This document shows positions 8,314-16,007 of a DNA stretch of 42,668 nucleotides, piece by piece. The notes under the pieces were generated by a model. That model was not told the DNA's origin. It did no database searches and worked only from the letters and a program-made list of their open reading frames with translations. The stretch's first letter is position 1, and every line of letters begins with the position of its first letter. The stretch comes from Corynebacterium sp. (GTDB lineage: Bacteria; Actinomycetota; Actinomycetes; Mycobacteriales; Mycobacteriaceae), in contig NZ_DURI01000053.1 of assembly GCF_012837295.1 (NCBI RefSeq), positions 1-42,668 on the forward strand, written 5' to 3'. The translations under genes were made by a program, and so were the position numbers.

Positions 8314-8353
8314 GATTCAACCCCCGGGAGCGGAAGCTCCCGGGGGTTGAATC
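8314..8353. terminator. Bidirectional terminator
   Basis: GATTCAACCCCCGGGAGC and its exact reverse complement flank a GGAA loop, giving an 18-bp perfect stem. It sits between the convergent aecD-like and PAP2 phosphatase genes and can serve both. The A/T ends of the stem provide short T-runs on either strand. Confidence 0.9.
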
Positions 8354-8391
8354 ATGGGGGGCGACTTCGAAGGGCCCGCCAGTTTCGGGGT

Positions 8392-9837
8392 TTAGACCCG
8401 CACGCCGTTGACCGTCAGCGAACCGTCGGCGTTGACGGTGACGTCGGCCGCCATGGCGGCGGCCATGTTCATGCGCAGATGCGACGCGCGGCCGTCGGTG
8501 CGGTCGAGCGGGAAGCCCGAGTCGATCGCGGTGACCTCGAGGACCTTCACGCGCTGCTCGTCCGTGAGCTGCGGGTGGGTGGTCGCCAGCAGGCCGGCGT
8601 AACCCTGCGGCACCGTCACGGCGACGCCGGCCTCGCCGACGCGGTTGAAGCCGTAGGTCATGCGCTCGGTGTACTGCGCGATCGCGGCATCGTCCGACAG
8701 GTAGGGAGTGTCCGCGGCGATGCACTCGGCCAGCGTCGAGCCGCAGCGCCACTCGAGCTCCGCGCGCAGCTCCGCGGCGGCGGCCTGGATCAGCGGGCGG
8801 AACTGCGGGTCCGCCCAGCGGTCCGCGGCGGCCTGGTTGCCCATCATGCGGCCGCCCATGACGTCGAGCGGGTAGTGCACGCCCATGACCAGGCGGGACT
8901 GTCCGGCCTCGGAGGACCTCGCCTGGATCTGCGGGGCGACCTCCGGCAGCATCATCGACATCAGCGTCGCCGTCCACGCGGCCTTGTTCGTGTGGCCCGA
9001 CGGGTAGGCCGGGGTTTCCGAGTACGGATCGTCATCGCCCGGGTTGTCGCGGTAGTAGCGCTCGATGCGCTCCGGCGCGACCACGAAGGGCCGGTCGTAG
9101 TTGTACGTGTACTTCTCGGCGAACGAGGACGACGCGATTCCGCCCGCGCGGGCCAGGTTGCCGGACATCAGGGCGGTCATCTTCGGCAGACGACCCTCCT
9201 CCACCGCCGCGCGGAAGTGGGTGCCGAGGTTCTCGCCGAAACCGGCGGAGAGGTTGACCAGCGGATCGTCGTGGTCGTCCTGCAGCGCCAGCAGCTGGGC
9301 GGCGCGATCGTCCTTGGCGGCGTTGTTGATGCGCACGACGATCTCGAGGTTCTCGTCCATCACCTCGGGATGGTTCTGCTGCAGATCCCGGAACGGGTCG
9401 ACCACCGAGTGGTAGAACACGCCTTCGCCGGAAGCGTCCGACGGGAAGGCGCGCGCGATGTAGTCGGCCGGGAACGGCTGCGGGACCGGCGCGCCGTTCT
9501 CGTCGACCGCCGGGGCGTTCTGTCCCGGCACGAAGCTGGGCGCGCCCATCGGCGGAATGCCGGTGACGCCCGGCAGCGCGTCGCCGGTGGCGCCCGGAAC
9601 CGCGTCCCCGACCTCGCCGGGCACGGCATCGCCCTGGCCCTGGCCCTCCGGGGCCACGGCGCCACCGGGCAGGCCCGGGATGACGTCGCCGATGCCCGGA
9701 ATGGAATCGCGGGACGGCAGCCCCGGCAGATCCTGGGCGCCGGCGGCGGGGGCCAGCGGCAGGGTGATGGCGAGGGCGGTGACGGCTGCGGCGGAACGCA
9801 GTCCGGCACGGAGGAAACGGCGGGAACCGGTCTTCAC
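8392..9837 (-). CDS. Secreted PAP2-family acid phosphatase
   Basis: A 481-residue exported phosphatase. The three parts of the PAP2 catalytic signature are present in order: KYTYNYDRP (KX6RP), YPSGHTN (PSGH) and SRLVMGVHYPLD (SRX5HX3D), spread over about residues 246-320. This layout is that of class A non-specific acid phosphatases, which remove phosphate from small esters outside the cell or at the envelope. A signal peptide is clear: VKTGSRRFLRAGLRSAAAVTALAITLPLAPAAGA then QDLPG. After it comes a 70-residue Gly/Pro/Asp-rich stretch with repeated DAVPG-like units, probably a flexible spacer. The GTG start at 9837 has AGGAG ten bases upstream and begins the signal peptide, so the ORF track start at 10029 is rejected. 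Exact substrate unknown. Confidence 0.88.
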   Translation of the reverse strand: MKTGSRRFLRAGLRSAAAVTALAITLPLAPAAGAQDLPGLPSRDSIPGIGDVIPGLPGGAVAPEGQGQGDAVPGEVGDAVPGATGDALPGVTGIPPMGAPSFVPGQNAPAVDENGAPVPQPFPADYIARAFPSDASGEGVFYHSVVDPFRDLQQNHPEVMDENLEIVVRINNAAKDDRAAQLLALQDDHDDPLVNLSAGFGENLGTHFRAAVEEGRLPKMTALMSGNLARAGGIASSSFAEKYTYNYDRPFVVAPERIERYYRDNPGDDDPYSETPAYPSGHTNKAAWTATLMSMMLPEVAPQIQARSSEAGQSRLVMGVHYPLDVMGGRMMGNQAAADRWADPQFRPLIQAAAAELRAELEWRCGSTLAECIAADTPYLSDDAAIAQYTERMTYGFNRVGEAGVAVTVPQGYAGLLATTHPQLTDEQRVKVLEVTAIDSGFPLDRTDGRASHLRMNMAAAMAADVTVNADGSLTVNGVRV

Positions 9838-10063
9838 GGTGCGGATACTCCTGAGGCGGGATTCGATTTCTCGAAGCGGGGCGGGAACGCGCGGCGCCCA
9901 CGCGGGGCTGCCGCCGTCAATCCGAGATCGGATGAATCTTATCCCGGAATCCTTTCCAAACGGAGGCAAACCGTCAACCGCGGAGTTAATGGACCATGAA
10001 CCCGAGGTGACGCCAACGGTCCCCGCCAAAACTTTCCCGCCTCCCCGGCGACCGCTCCGGCTG
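9838..10063. other. Upstream region of the PAP2 gene, no gene seen
   Basis: About 225 bp between the PAP2 start and the tandem repeat. It should contain the PAP2 promoter, but no -10 box is convincing. The middle (9930-10000) is AT-richer than average. Confidence 0.4.
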
Positions 10064-10141
10064 CCGTTGCGACGAACTGCTCCGTAGAACCGGTTCGGCG
10101 AACTGCTCCGACGAATTGCGCCGTCGAACTGCTCCGTCGAA
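10064..10141. repeat. Six tandem copies of a 13-nt repeat abutting the fadB2 stop
   Basis: On the plus strand the block divides exactly into six 13-mers: CCGTTGCGACGAA, CTGCTCCGTAGAA, CCGGTTCGGCGAA, CTGCTCCGACGAA, TTGCGCCGTCGAA and CTGCTCCGTCGAA, with consensus CTGCTCCGtCGAA. The last unit ends at the base next to the fadB2 stop codon (complement CTA at 10142). 13 is not a multiple of three and the block lies after the stop, so it is not coding repeat. It may be a slippage-born minisatellite in the 3' UTR. Confidence 0.85.
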
Positions 10142-11011
10142 CTACTTCGCCGAGTAGTCGTAGAAGCCGATGCCGGACTTGCGGCCGAAGCGGCCCGCCT
10201 CGACCATGCGCTTGAGCAGCGGCGGGGCGGCGTAGGTGGGCTCGGCGTACTCGTCGTACATCGCGTCGGCGATGAACTTCACGGTGTCCAGGCCGACCAT
10301 GTCCGCCAGGGTCAGCGGGCCCATCGGGTGGGCGCAGCCGTTGACCATGCCGGCGTCGATGTCCTCCTTGGTGGCCACGCCGTCCTGCAGCATGCGGATC
10401 GCGCCGAGGATGTACGGCACGAGCAGCGCGTTGACGATGAACCCGGAGCGGTCGGTCGCCTTGATCACGGTCTTGCCCAGCGCCTCGGACGCGTAGGCGT
10501 GCGCGCGCTCGGCCTGGACCTCGCCGGTGGACAGGGTGACCACGTGCTCGACCAGCGGCAGGACCGGCACGGGGTTGAAGAAGTGCAGGCCCATGACGCG
10601 CTCGGGGCGCTTGGTCGACGCCGCGATCGACTGGATGGGCAGCGAGGAGGTGTTCGAGGCCAGGATCGCGTCGGGGTCCTCCACGACCTCGTCGAGCTGC
10701 GAGAAGACGCTCGCCTTGACCTCCGGGTTCTCCACGATGGCCTCGATGACCAGCTGGCGGTCCTTGAAGTCGGAGAAGGAGGTGGTCCACGAAATGCGGC
10801 CCAGGATCTCGTCGCGCTCGGCCTGCTCGAGCTTGCCGCGGGACACGGCCTTGTCCAGGGACTTCTCGATGCGCTGCTTGCCGCCGTCGAGGAACTCCTG
10901 CTTGGCCTCCCACACCAGGACGTCACTGCCGGCCTTAGCGCAGACTTCGATGATGCCGGAGCCCATCTGACCGGCGCCGACGACGCCGACTCGGGTGATT
11001 TCATTAGCCAT
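10142..11011 (-). CDS. fadB2: 3-hydroxybutyryl-CoA dehydrogenase
   Basis: A 289-residue NAD-dependent 3-hydroxyacyl-CoA dehydrogenase, length normal for the monofunctional enzymes. It interconverts 3-hydroxybutyryl-CoA and acetoacetyl-CoA in beta-oxidation or the reverse. The N-terminal Rossmann motif is VGVVGAGQMGSG; the substrate region has ASNTSSLPI and HFFNPVPVLPLVE, which holds the catalytic His; the C-terminal dimer domain contains HPMGPLTLADMVGLD and ends KSGIGFYDYSAK. It closely resembles FadB2 (Rv0468) of M. tuberculosis as I remember its sequence. The ATG at 11011 has GGGAG ten bases upstream. It stands alone, in the same direction as the PAP2 gene, with a 13-nt tandem repeat beginning exactly at its stop. 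Confidence 0.93.
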   Translation of the reverse strand: MANEITRVGVVGAGQMGSGIIEVCAKAGSDVLVWEAKQEFLDGGKQRIEKSLDKAVSRGKLEQAERDEILGRISWTTSFSDFKDRQLVIEAIVENPEVKASVFSQLDEVVEDPDAILASNTSSLPIQSIAASTKRPERVMGLHFFNPVPVLPLVEHVVTLSTGEVQAERAHAYASEALGKTVIKATDRSGFIVNALLVPYILGAIRMLQDGVATKEDIDAGMVNGCAHPMGPLTLADMVGLDTVKFIADAMYDEYAEPTYAAPPLLKRMVEAGRFGRKSGIGFYDYSAK

Positions 11012-11216
11012 GTTCGGTTCACTCCCGTGGTTTCGGTTGCGGGGCGATCATCCCCGGCAACCTCACGGGCCGCCGTCGTGATCGCGCTCACGTTCTCCCG
11101 CCCACGTTACCGGCGATTCACGGTTGCCGCGCAGGAATTCGCCCATCCCCCGAACCGTTCGGCCCCGGTGCATACGGTCCCGGGCAAACGCCCCCCCCGG
11201 GCCGATCCCGGATCGA

Positions 11217-11780
11217 TCAGCGCGGCGGCAGCGTGGGCAGCTTCGCGGCGAGCTCCTTGAGCCGGTCCGACGACTCCCGGGCGACCGCGGCCACGTCGGG
11301 GTCGCCGGCTTCGGCAAGCCCGGCCCACGCTTCCCGCAGCCGCGGCACGTGCACTCGCAGCATGTCGCCGAAAGCGCCCGCCGCCTGCTCTCCGGACGCG
11401 CCCAACACCTTCTGGAGCTCGTCCTCGGTGAGCATCGACGCTCCGCCCTCGGAATCCAGACGGTCGGTCTGCGTTTCCAGGATGCCGCGGAACTCCCCCG
11501 CCACGGCCTTGAGTTCGCCGGACACGGCGCCGTCGGCCTGGATGTGCTCGGCGGCGCGCAGCAGCTGCTCGGCGTCGGCGACCAGGTGCGCGGCCCTTTG
11601 CTTGGCGACGTCCGCGTCCCCGACCGAGGGTGCGGAACCCTGCGGCGGTTCCTGGTTTCCGGCGGTGCTGGGGTCGTAGCCGCATCCGGTCAACGCCAGT
11701 GCGGCGGCGAGGCCGGCCGTCGCAAAGCCATGCCGCAGGCGGGCAAGGCCCGTACGGCGGGCGCAACGACCCGAACGCAC
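11217..11780 (-). CDS. Helical lipoprotein of unknown function
   Basis: A 187-residue exported protein with a lipoprotein signal: GLAAALALTGCG, the Cys being the lipidation site. The mature part is Ala/Glu/Leu-rich and probably mostly alpha-helical (AAHLVADAEQLLRAAEHI, AVAGEFRGILETQ), without other Cys. I do not recognise the family. The GTG start overlaps the TAG stop of the ABM-domain gene (TAGTG), so the two form a coupled operon. The long ORF in the track that extends upstream through that gene is a frame artefact. It should sit on the outer face of the cytoplasmic membrane. Confidence 0.75.
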   Translation of the reverse strand: MRSGRCARRTGLARLRHGFATAGLAAALALTGCGYDPSTAGNQEPPQGSAPSVGDADVAKQRAAHLVADAEQLLRAAEHIQADGAVSGELKAVAGEFRGILETQTDRLDSEGGASMLTEDELQKVLGASGEQAAGAFGDMLRVHVPRLREAWAGLAEAGDPDVAAVARESSDRLKELAAKLPTLPPR

Positions 11781-12103
11781 TACTCGACCTCCAGCTCGCC
11801 CATGCGGTCCCAACCGTCCTTGCCCTCGAGGGACTGGGAGACGATGCGCGGGGTCTCCGTCAGCAGGGGCTGCATGGTGTCCATGGCGGCCTTGAAGTGG
11901 TCGGAATTGACGTGCGCCTCGGCGGCGTCGTCCTCGAAAGCCTCGACCAGGACGTACTCGTTGGGATCCTCGACGGAGCGGGACCACTCGAACCACTTGT
12001 TTCCGGCCTCCGCGCGGGTGGCGGCGGTGAAATCGGCGACGTGGGTCATCCACTCGTCGGCGTACTCGGGCTTCACGGGGAACTTGACGACGATGAAGAT
12101 CAT
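11780..12103 (-). CDS. ABM-domain monooxygenase, YgiN-like
   Basis: A 107-residue protein of the antibiotic-biosynthesis-monooxygenase (dimeric ferredoxin-like) family. The pattern MIFIVVKFPVKPEYADEW, then WFEWSRSVEDPNEYVLVEAFED and AHVNSDHFK, is that of YgiN/quinol-monooxygenase-like proteins; the final His-Phe-Lys segment is typical. Small cofactor-free oxidation of quinols or aromatics is known for some members, but the substrate here is unknown. TATGCT ends 6 nt before the ATG, so the mRNA is probably leaderless. It is followed with overlap by a lipoprotein gene; the link between the two is not clear. Confidence 0.82.
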   Translation of the reverse strand: MIFIVVKFPVKPEYADEWMTHVADFTAATRAEAGNKWFEWSRSVEDPNEYVLVEAFEDDAAEAHVNSDHFKAAMDTMQPLLTETPRIVSQSLEGKDGWDRMGELEVE

Positions 12104-12109
12104 GCCGCC

Positions 12110-12115
12110 AGCATA
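12110..12115 (-). promoter_or_regulatory. -10 box for the ABM/lipoprotein operon
   Basis: TATGCT on the minus strand, 6 nt before the ATG at 12103, in the leaderless arrangement seen repeatedly in this window. Confidence 0.45.
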
Positions 12116-12159
12116 CGTGCGCCCTGCACGCCGACCCGGCCCCCTTTCGCCGTGGGCGA

Positions 12160-14031
12160 TCAGGAGGACGGGGACCTCGTCGCGTCGGGGCCGGCCGGAT
12201 CATCGTCGATGAACTCGCCGTCGATGCGAACGTCGCCGGAAATGACCAGCGTGCCGTCCTCGTCGTAGGAGTACTCGATGGGCGGCAGCTCGTTGCCGTC
12301 CTCGTCGTAGCCCGGCGCCGGGGCGGCCTCGTGGGCGGCGAGCTTCTCCGGGGTGTCCGTCTTCTTCCACTCGCGGGTCTTCGGGCGGCGGACGGCCATG
12401 TGGTCGTCGCTCATGCCCTTGACCAGCGACCACATCATGATGAAGTGCATGAAGAAGAAGGGCACGCCGATGAGGATGACCACTTCCTGCAACGCGAGGA
12501 TGCCCGACTCGCCGGAGATCACCAGCATGGCGCCGGCGACCGCGCCGATCATGACGCCCCACAGGATCCGGTAGGACGTCGGCGCCTTGTTCTCCTCGCC
12601 CGTCGACATCATGTCCGTGACCATCGCCGCGGAGTCGATGGAGGTGACGAAGAAGATCATGATGATCAGCAGCGCGAACACGCTCATCGCCGTCGCCAGC
12701 GGGTACTGCTCAAGCAGGATGAAAAGCGCCGGGGACGGGTCGCCGCCCTCGACGACCGGCTCCGACAGCACGCCGGGGTTCGCGGCCTCCAGCTCGAAGC
12801 CCGCGCGGCCGAAGATGGAGAACCAGATGATGACGAAGATCGTCGGCAGCGCGATGACGCCGGCGATGAACTGGCGCACCGTGCGGCCGCGCGAGATGCG
12901 GGCGACGAACATGCCCACGAACGGCGACCAGCAGATGGTCCACGCCCAGTAGAAGACCGTCCACGTGCCCTGCGACCACTCGGGGTTGAGGTCGTAGGAG
13001 TCGGTCCAGAACATGATGCGCGGCAGCTCGCCGGCGTAGATGCCCACGGTGTCCACGACCTGCTTGAGCAGCGTGAGCGTCGGGCCCATCAACAGCACGA
13101 AGATCATCAGGGCGACGGCCATCCAGATGTTGACGTTGGACAGCAGCTTGATGCCCTTGTCCAGGCCGCGGGCCACCGAAATCGACGCGACGATGATGAT
13201 CGCCGCGATGAGCAGCAGCTGGACCATGGAATTCTGCGCGAGGCCCAGGACGCGGGAGGCGCCGGAATTGATCTGCATCGCGCCCATGCCGACGGACACC
13301 GCGATGCCGAAGACGGTGCCGATGATGGCGACGGCGTCGATGAGCTTGCCGGGCCAGGCGTAGATCTTCTCGCCCAACAGCGGCGCGAAAATCGACGACA
13401 CCCGCGGCGGCAGCTTGCGCTTGTAGATGAAGTAGCCCAGGGCCAGGCCCGGCAGCGCCATGATCACCCACATGTGGACGCCCAGGTGGTAGATGGTGAA
13501 GCCCATCGCCTCCTGGCGGGCCTCGATGCTCATGGGGTCGAGGTTGCGCGGCGAGTTGATGGCGTGGTTCATCGGCTCCGCGACGCCCCAGAACATGAGC
13601 ATCGAGCCGGTGCCGCCGGCGAAGAGCATGCCGAACCATTCGGCGACGGTGTACTCGGGGTCCTCGTCGTCGTCGCCGAGCTTGAGGTTGCCGTAGCGGG
13701 AGACGAAGACGCCGATGAGGAAGACCAACGCCGCGGACACGCCGCCGATGAACAGCCAGCCGAGGTTCGTGGTCACCCAGCCGGAGGCGGTGGAATAGGC
13801 CTCGCGGGCGGTGTCGCCCATGACGACGGTGAACACCACGAATGCCAGAATGAAGCCGACCGACGCGAAGAAGATCAGCGGGTCCGTCTTGAGCCACCGG
13901 AATCTCGTCCGCTTCTTTCCGTCCGCCCCCATATCGGCGATGGACCGCGGTTTCGCGTCCGCGTCGCCCGATGGTTCGTGGTCTACGGTGTCTGTTGATT
14001 GCTTTGCGGAAATGGAATCCTGGGGATTCAT
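12160..14031 (-). CDS. BCCT-family transporter with altered substrate site
   Basis: A 623-residue, 12-helix secondary transporter of the betaine/carnitine/choline family. The family signature GTWTVFYWAWTICWSPFVGMF (quoted in part) is near residues 355-375, and FFVTSIDS keeps the Thr-Ser of the sodium site. By alignment to my memory of BetP of C. glutamicum, the aromatic box is largely lost: in helix 4 YHLGVHMWVIM replaces FHWTLHPWAIY (W189 to L, Y197 to M, W194 kept), and in helix 8 WAWTICW replaces WAWWISW (W374 to T). The helix 3 glycine motif is GGTGSMLMF instead of AGMGIGLMF. The charged tails (acidic C-terminus with EDG repeats) resemble osmosensing extensions. Start chosen at MNPQDS (GGAAGG 8 nt upstream) because the -10 box lies between it and the longer ORF start. 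Substrate unlikely to be plain glycine betaine. Confidence 0.9.
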   Translation of the reverse strand: MNPQDSISAKQSTDTVDHEPSGDADAKPRSIADMGADGKKRTRFRWLKTDPLIFFASVGFILAFVVFTVVMGDTAREAYSTASGWVTTNLGWLFIGGVSAALVFLIGVFVSRYGNLKLGDDDEDPEYTVAEWFGMLFAGGTGSMLMFWGVAEPMNHAINSPRNLDPMSIEARQEAMGFTIYHLGVHMWVIMALPGLALGYFIYKRKLPPRVSSIFAPLLGEKIYAWPGKLIDAVAIIGTVFGIAVSVGMGAMQINSGASRVLGLAQNSMVQLLLIAAIIIVASISVARGLDKGIKLLSNVNIWMAVALMIFVLLMGPTLTLLKQVVDTVGIYAGELPRIMFWTDSYDLNPEWSQGTWTVFYWAWTICWSPFVGMFVARISRGRTVRQFIAGVIALPTIFVIIWFSIFGRAGFELEAANPGVLSEPVVEGGDPSPALFILLEQYPLATAMSVFALLIIMIFFVTSIDSAAMVTDMMSTGEENKAPTSYRILWGVMIGAVAGAMLVISGESGILALQEVVILIGVPFFFMHFIMMWSLVKGMSDDHMAVRRPKTREWKKTDTPEKLAAHEAAPAPGYDEDGNELPPIEYSYDEDGTLVISGDVRIDGEFIDDDPAGPDATRSPSS

Positions 14032-14067
14032 CCGTAAGGCCTTCCGTGGTTCGTTGACACTGACATA

Positions 14068-14073
14068 ATTATC
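14068..14073 (-). promoter_or_regulatory. -10 box of the BCCT gene
   Basis: GATAAT (within CTACGATAATTATG) on the minus strand, 36 nt before the chosen ATG. Its position inside the longer ORF argues that the ATG at 14088 is not used. Confidence 0.5.
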
Positions 14074-14134
14074 GTAGCGGCACGGCAATCCCGTTCACTC
14101 ATTCACCCGGCCGCCCGGTTCCCAGGAGGTTCGA

Positions 14135-14812
14135 GTGGAGAGCTACCGCCTCGGCGAGCGCGCGCTCGCGGTGTACCTGTCGTCCATCACCGGATTCATC
14201 GACGCGCTGGGGTTCCTGTACCTCGGAGGCTTCTTCCTGTCGTTCATGTCCGGCAACACCACGCGCCTGACCGCGGCCTTCGCGGAGGGCGCCTGGGAAG
14301 TCGTGGGCAAGGCCGCCGGCGTCATGGCCCTGTTCCTGGTCGGCGTGATGATCGGCGCCCTGATCAGCCGCCTCGGCCACCGCCACTTGCCGCCGACGCG
14401 GGCACGCGAGGCGGTCCTGTTGTTCATCTGCCTCACCGCCACCATCGCGTCGATCTGGGTGGTTACCGGCGAGGAGCTGCCCGCCGTGCTCAGCCTGTCC
14501 TTCACCGTCGGCGCGATGAACAGCATCTTCGAGCGCGACGGCGAAGTCTCCATTTCGCTGACGTACATGACGGGCACCCTGGTGAAGATGTCGCAGCGTT
14601 TCGTCGGCGCCTTCTTCGGCGGCTCGCACCGCGATTGGATCGGCTACTTCCTGTTGTGGGTCGCTCTCGCGGTCGGCGCCATCTTCGGCGGTTGGTGCTT
14701 TACGACGATCGGCCTCAAAGCCGTGTGGGTCGTCACCGCCATGATCATCGGGGGAACCGCGGTGGCGTTGGCCAATCGCCATCGACGCCGAAAGGCCGGA
14801 TTGCACGTCTGA
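14135..14812 (+). CDS. YoaK/DUF1275 family membrane protein
   Basis: A 225-residue inner-membrane protein with about six hydrophobic segments. The opening FIDALGFLYLGGFFLSFMSGNTT is the mark of the DUF1275 (YoaK) family, whose biochemical role is unknown. The GTG start at 14135 has a perfect AGGAGG six bases upstream, which settles it. It is divergent from the BCCT transporter across about 100 bp and followed after 122 bp by the gamma-carbonic anhydrase gene in the same direction. It carries one GCTTTACGACG motif copy at 14697. Confidence 0.86.
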   Translation: MESYRLGERALAVYLSSITGFIDALGFLYLGGFFLSFMSGNTTRLTAAFAEGAWEVVGKAAGVMALFLVGVMIGALISRLGHRHLPPTRAREAVLLFICLTATIASIWVVTGEELPAVLSLSFTVGAMNSIFERDGEVSISLTYMTGTLVKMSQRFVGAFFGGSHRDWIGYFLLWVALAVGAIFGGWCFTTIGLKAVWVVTAMIIGGTAVALANRHRRRKAGLHV

Positions 14813-14934
14813 CGGGTGCGCGCGGGCCGTCGTCGAGCACGGGGCCCGGGCGCGGGACCCGCTCGCGCACTCCCCCGGCCCCCGAAAACACCGTTCGGCC
14901 GCGGGGCGACGCGTTCTTGGGCAAAATGGTCGGC

Positions 14935-15504
14935 ATGGACGCGAACCCCCTCAACCAGGTCCCCCTGATCTTCCCCTGCAACGGCAAGACGCCGCGGATC
15001 CACCGGTCGGCGTGGATCGCCCCCGGTGCGGTGATCATCGGCGACGTCACCATCGGCCCCGATTCCTCGGTGTTCTACGGGTCGGTGCTGCGCGCGGACA
15101 TCAACTCCATCACCGTCGGCGCGCGGACGAACATCCAGGACAACTCCACCGTGCACGTCGACGCCGACGCCGAAACCGTGCTCGGTGACGACGTCACCGT
15201 CGGCCACATGGCGCTGATCCACGGCACCCGCGTGGGCAACGGCACGCTGGTCGGCATGAAGTCGGCGCTGCTGTCGCACTCCGTCGTCGGCGAGGGTTCG
15301 CTCATCGCCGCCGGCGCCGTGGTGCTGGAGGGCCAGGAGATCCCGGCGCGCTCGCTGGCCGCCGGCGTGCCCGCGAAGGTCCGCCGCGAGCTGGACGACG
15401 CGACCGTGGAGGGCTTCATCGCCCACGCGGCGAAGTACGTGGAGACCTCCCACCTGCACGGAGACATCTCCCCGATTCCGCTGTCGGACGTGCTGTTCGA
15501 CTGA
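14935..15504 (+). CDS. Gamma-class carbonic anhydrase-like protein
   Basis: A 189-residue left-handed beta-helix protein of the gamma-carbonic anhydrase/PaaY group. Hexapeptide repeats run from residue 20 to 150. The three metal-ligand His positions can be seen in NSTVHVD and TVGHMALIHG. Members hydrate CO2 or have unknown roles and form trimers around zinc or iron. The start ATG at 14935 (MDANPLNQ) lies 7 nt after CAAAAT, a plausible -10 box for a leaderless mRNA; the ATG three codons earlier is possible. It is convergent with the DUF2752 gene, with only 16 bp between stops. Confidence 0.87.
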   Translation: MDANPLNQVPLIFPCNGKTPRIHRSAWIAPGAVIIGDVTIGPDSSVFYGSVLRADINSITVGARTNIQDNSTVHVDADAETVLGDDVTVGHMALIHGTRVGNGTLVGMKSALLSHSVVGEGSLIAAGAVVLEGQEIPARSLAAGVPAKVRRELDDATVEGFIAHAAKYVETSHLHGDISPIPLSDVLFD

Positions 15505-15520
15505 CGCGGACGCCAGTGCA

Positions 15521-16003
15521 CTACACGTGCAGGGCGGTGAAGGGCGGGAACGGCAGCAGCCGCACGACGGTCCAGATCACCAGCACGGCGACGGTCACGT
15601 GCGGCAGCCATTTCCATGTCGTCCACGTGGGCAGCCGCTTGCCCAGCGTGCGGCCCATCCACACCACCCACGCCCACGCGAGGAGCACCACGGCCACGAC
15701 CGCGACGGCGTTGTAGCGGATCGCCCCGGACAGGTCGAAATGCGTGAGCGAGTAGAGCATCCGGGCGGTGCCGCAGCCCGGGCACGTGACTCCGAGCAGC
15801 GTCTTGGTCGGGCACACCGGCGTCGGACCGCCGGGGGTCGTGGGGTCGGCGACGGCCAACGCCGCGCAGCCGCACACCGCACCGGCGGCGACGATGAGCG
15901 GGCCGGCGGGAGACGTGGCGAACCAATTCCCCGCCCGCTCCATCACGCCGGCCGAACCGCCGTGGGCGTGCCGGTGCGAGTGCTGGTGGGCGTGCTCGGT
16001 CAT
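15521..16003 (-). CDS. DUF2752 membrane protein with His-rich N-terminus
   Basis: A 160-residue membrane protein. The DUF2752 core is CPTKTLLGVTCPGCGTARML followed by a helix pair; the CPGCGxxR motif is diagnostic. The N-terminus is unusually His-rich (MTEHAHQHSHRHAHGG), a possible metal-binding tail. About four hydrophobic segments. The ATG lies 4 nt after the stop of the CD225 gene, so the two are an operon; DUF2752 and CD225/TM2-type small membrane proteins are often neighbours in actinobacteria. Function unknown. Confidence 0.8.
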   Translation of the reverse strand: MTEHAHQHSHRHAHGGSAGVMERAGNWFATSPAGPLIVAAGAVCGCAALAVADPTTPGGPTPVCPTKTLLGVTCPGCGTARMLYSLTHFDLSGAIRYNAVAVVAVVLLAWAWVVWMGRTLGKRLPTWTTWKWLPHVTVAVLVIWTVVRLLPFPPFTALHV

Positions 16004-16007
16004 TCGA

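Noticed and set aside
10064-10141. CRISPR or iteron origin
   Set aside because: Units are contiguous 13-mers with no spacers and no replication gene nearby.
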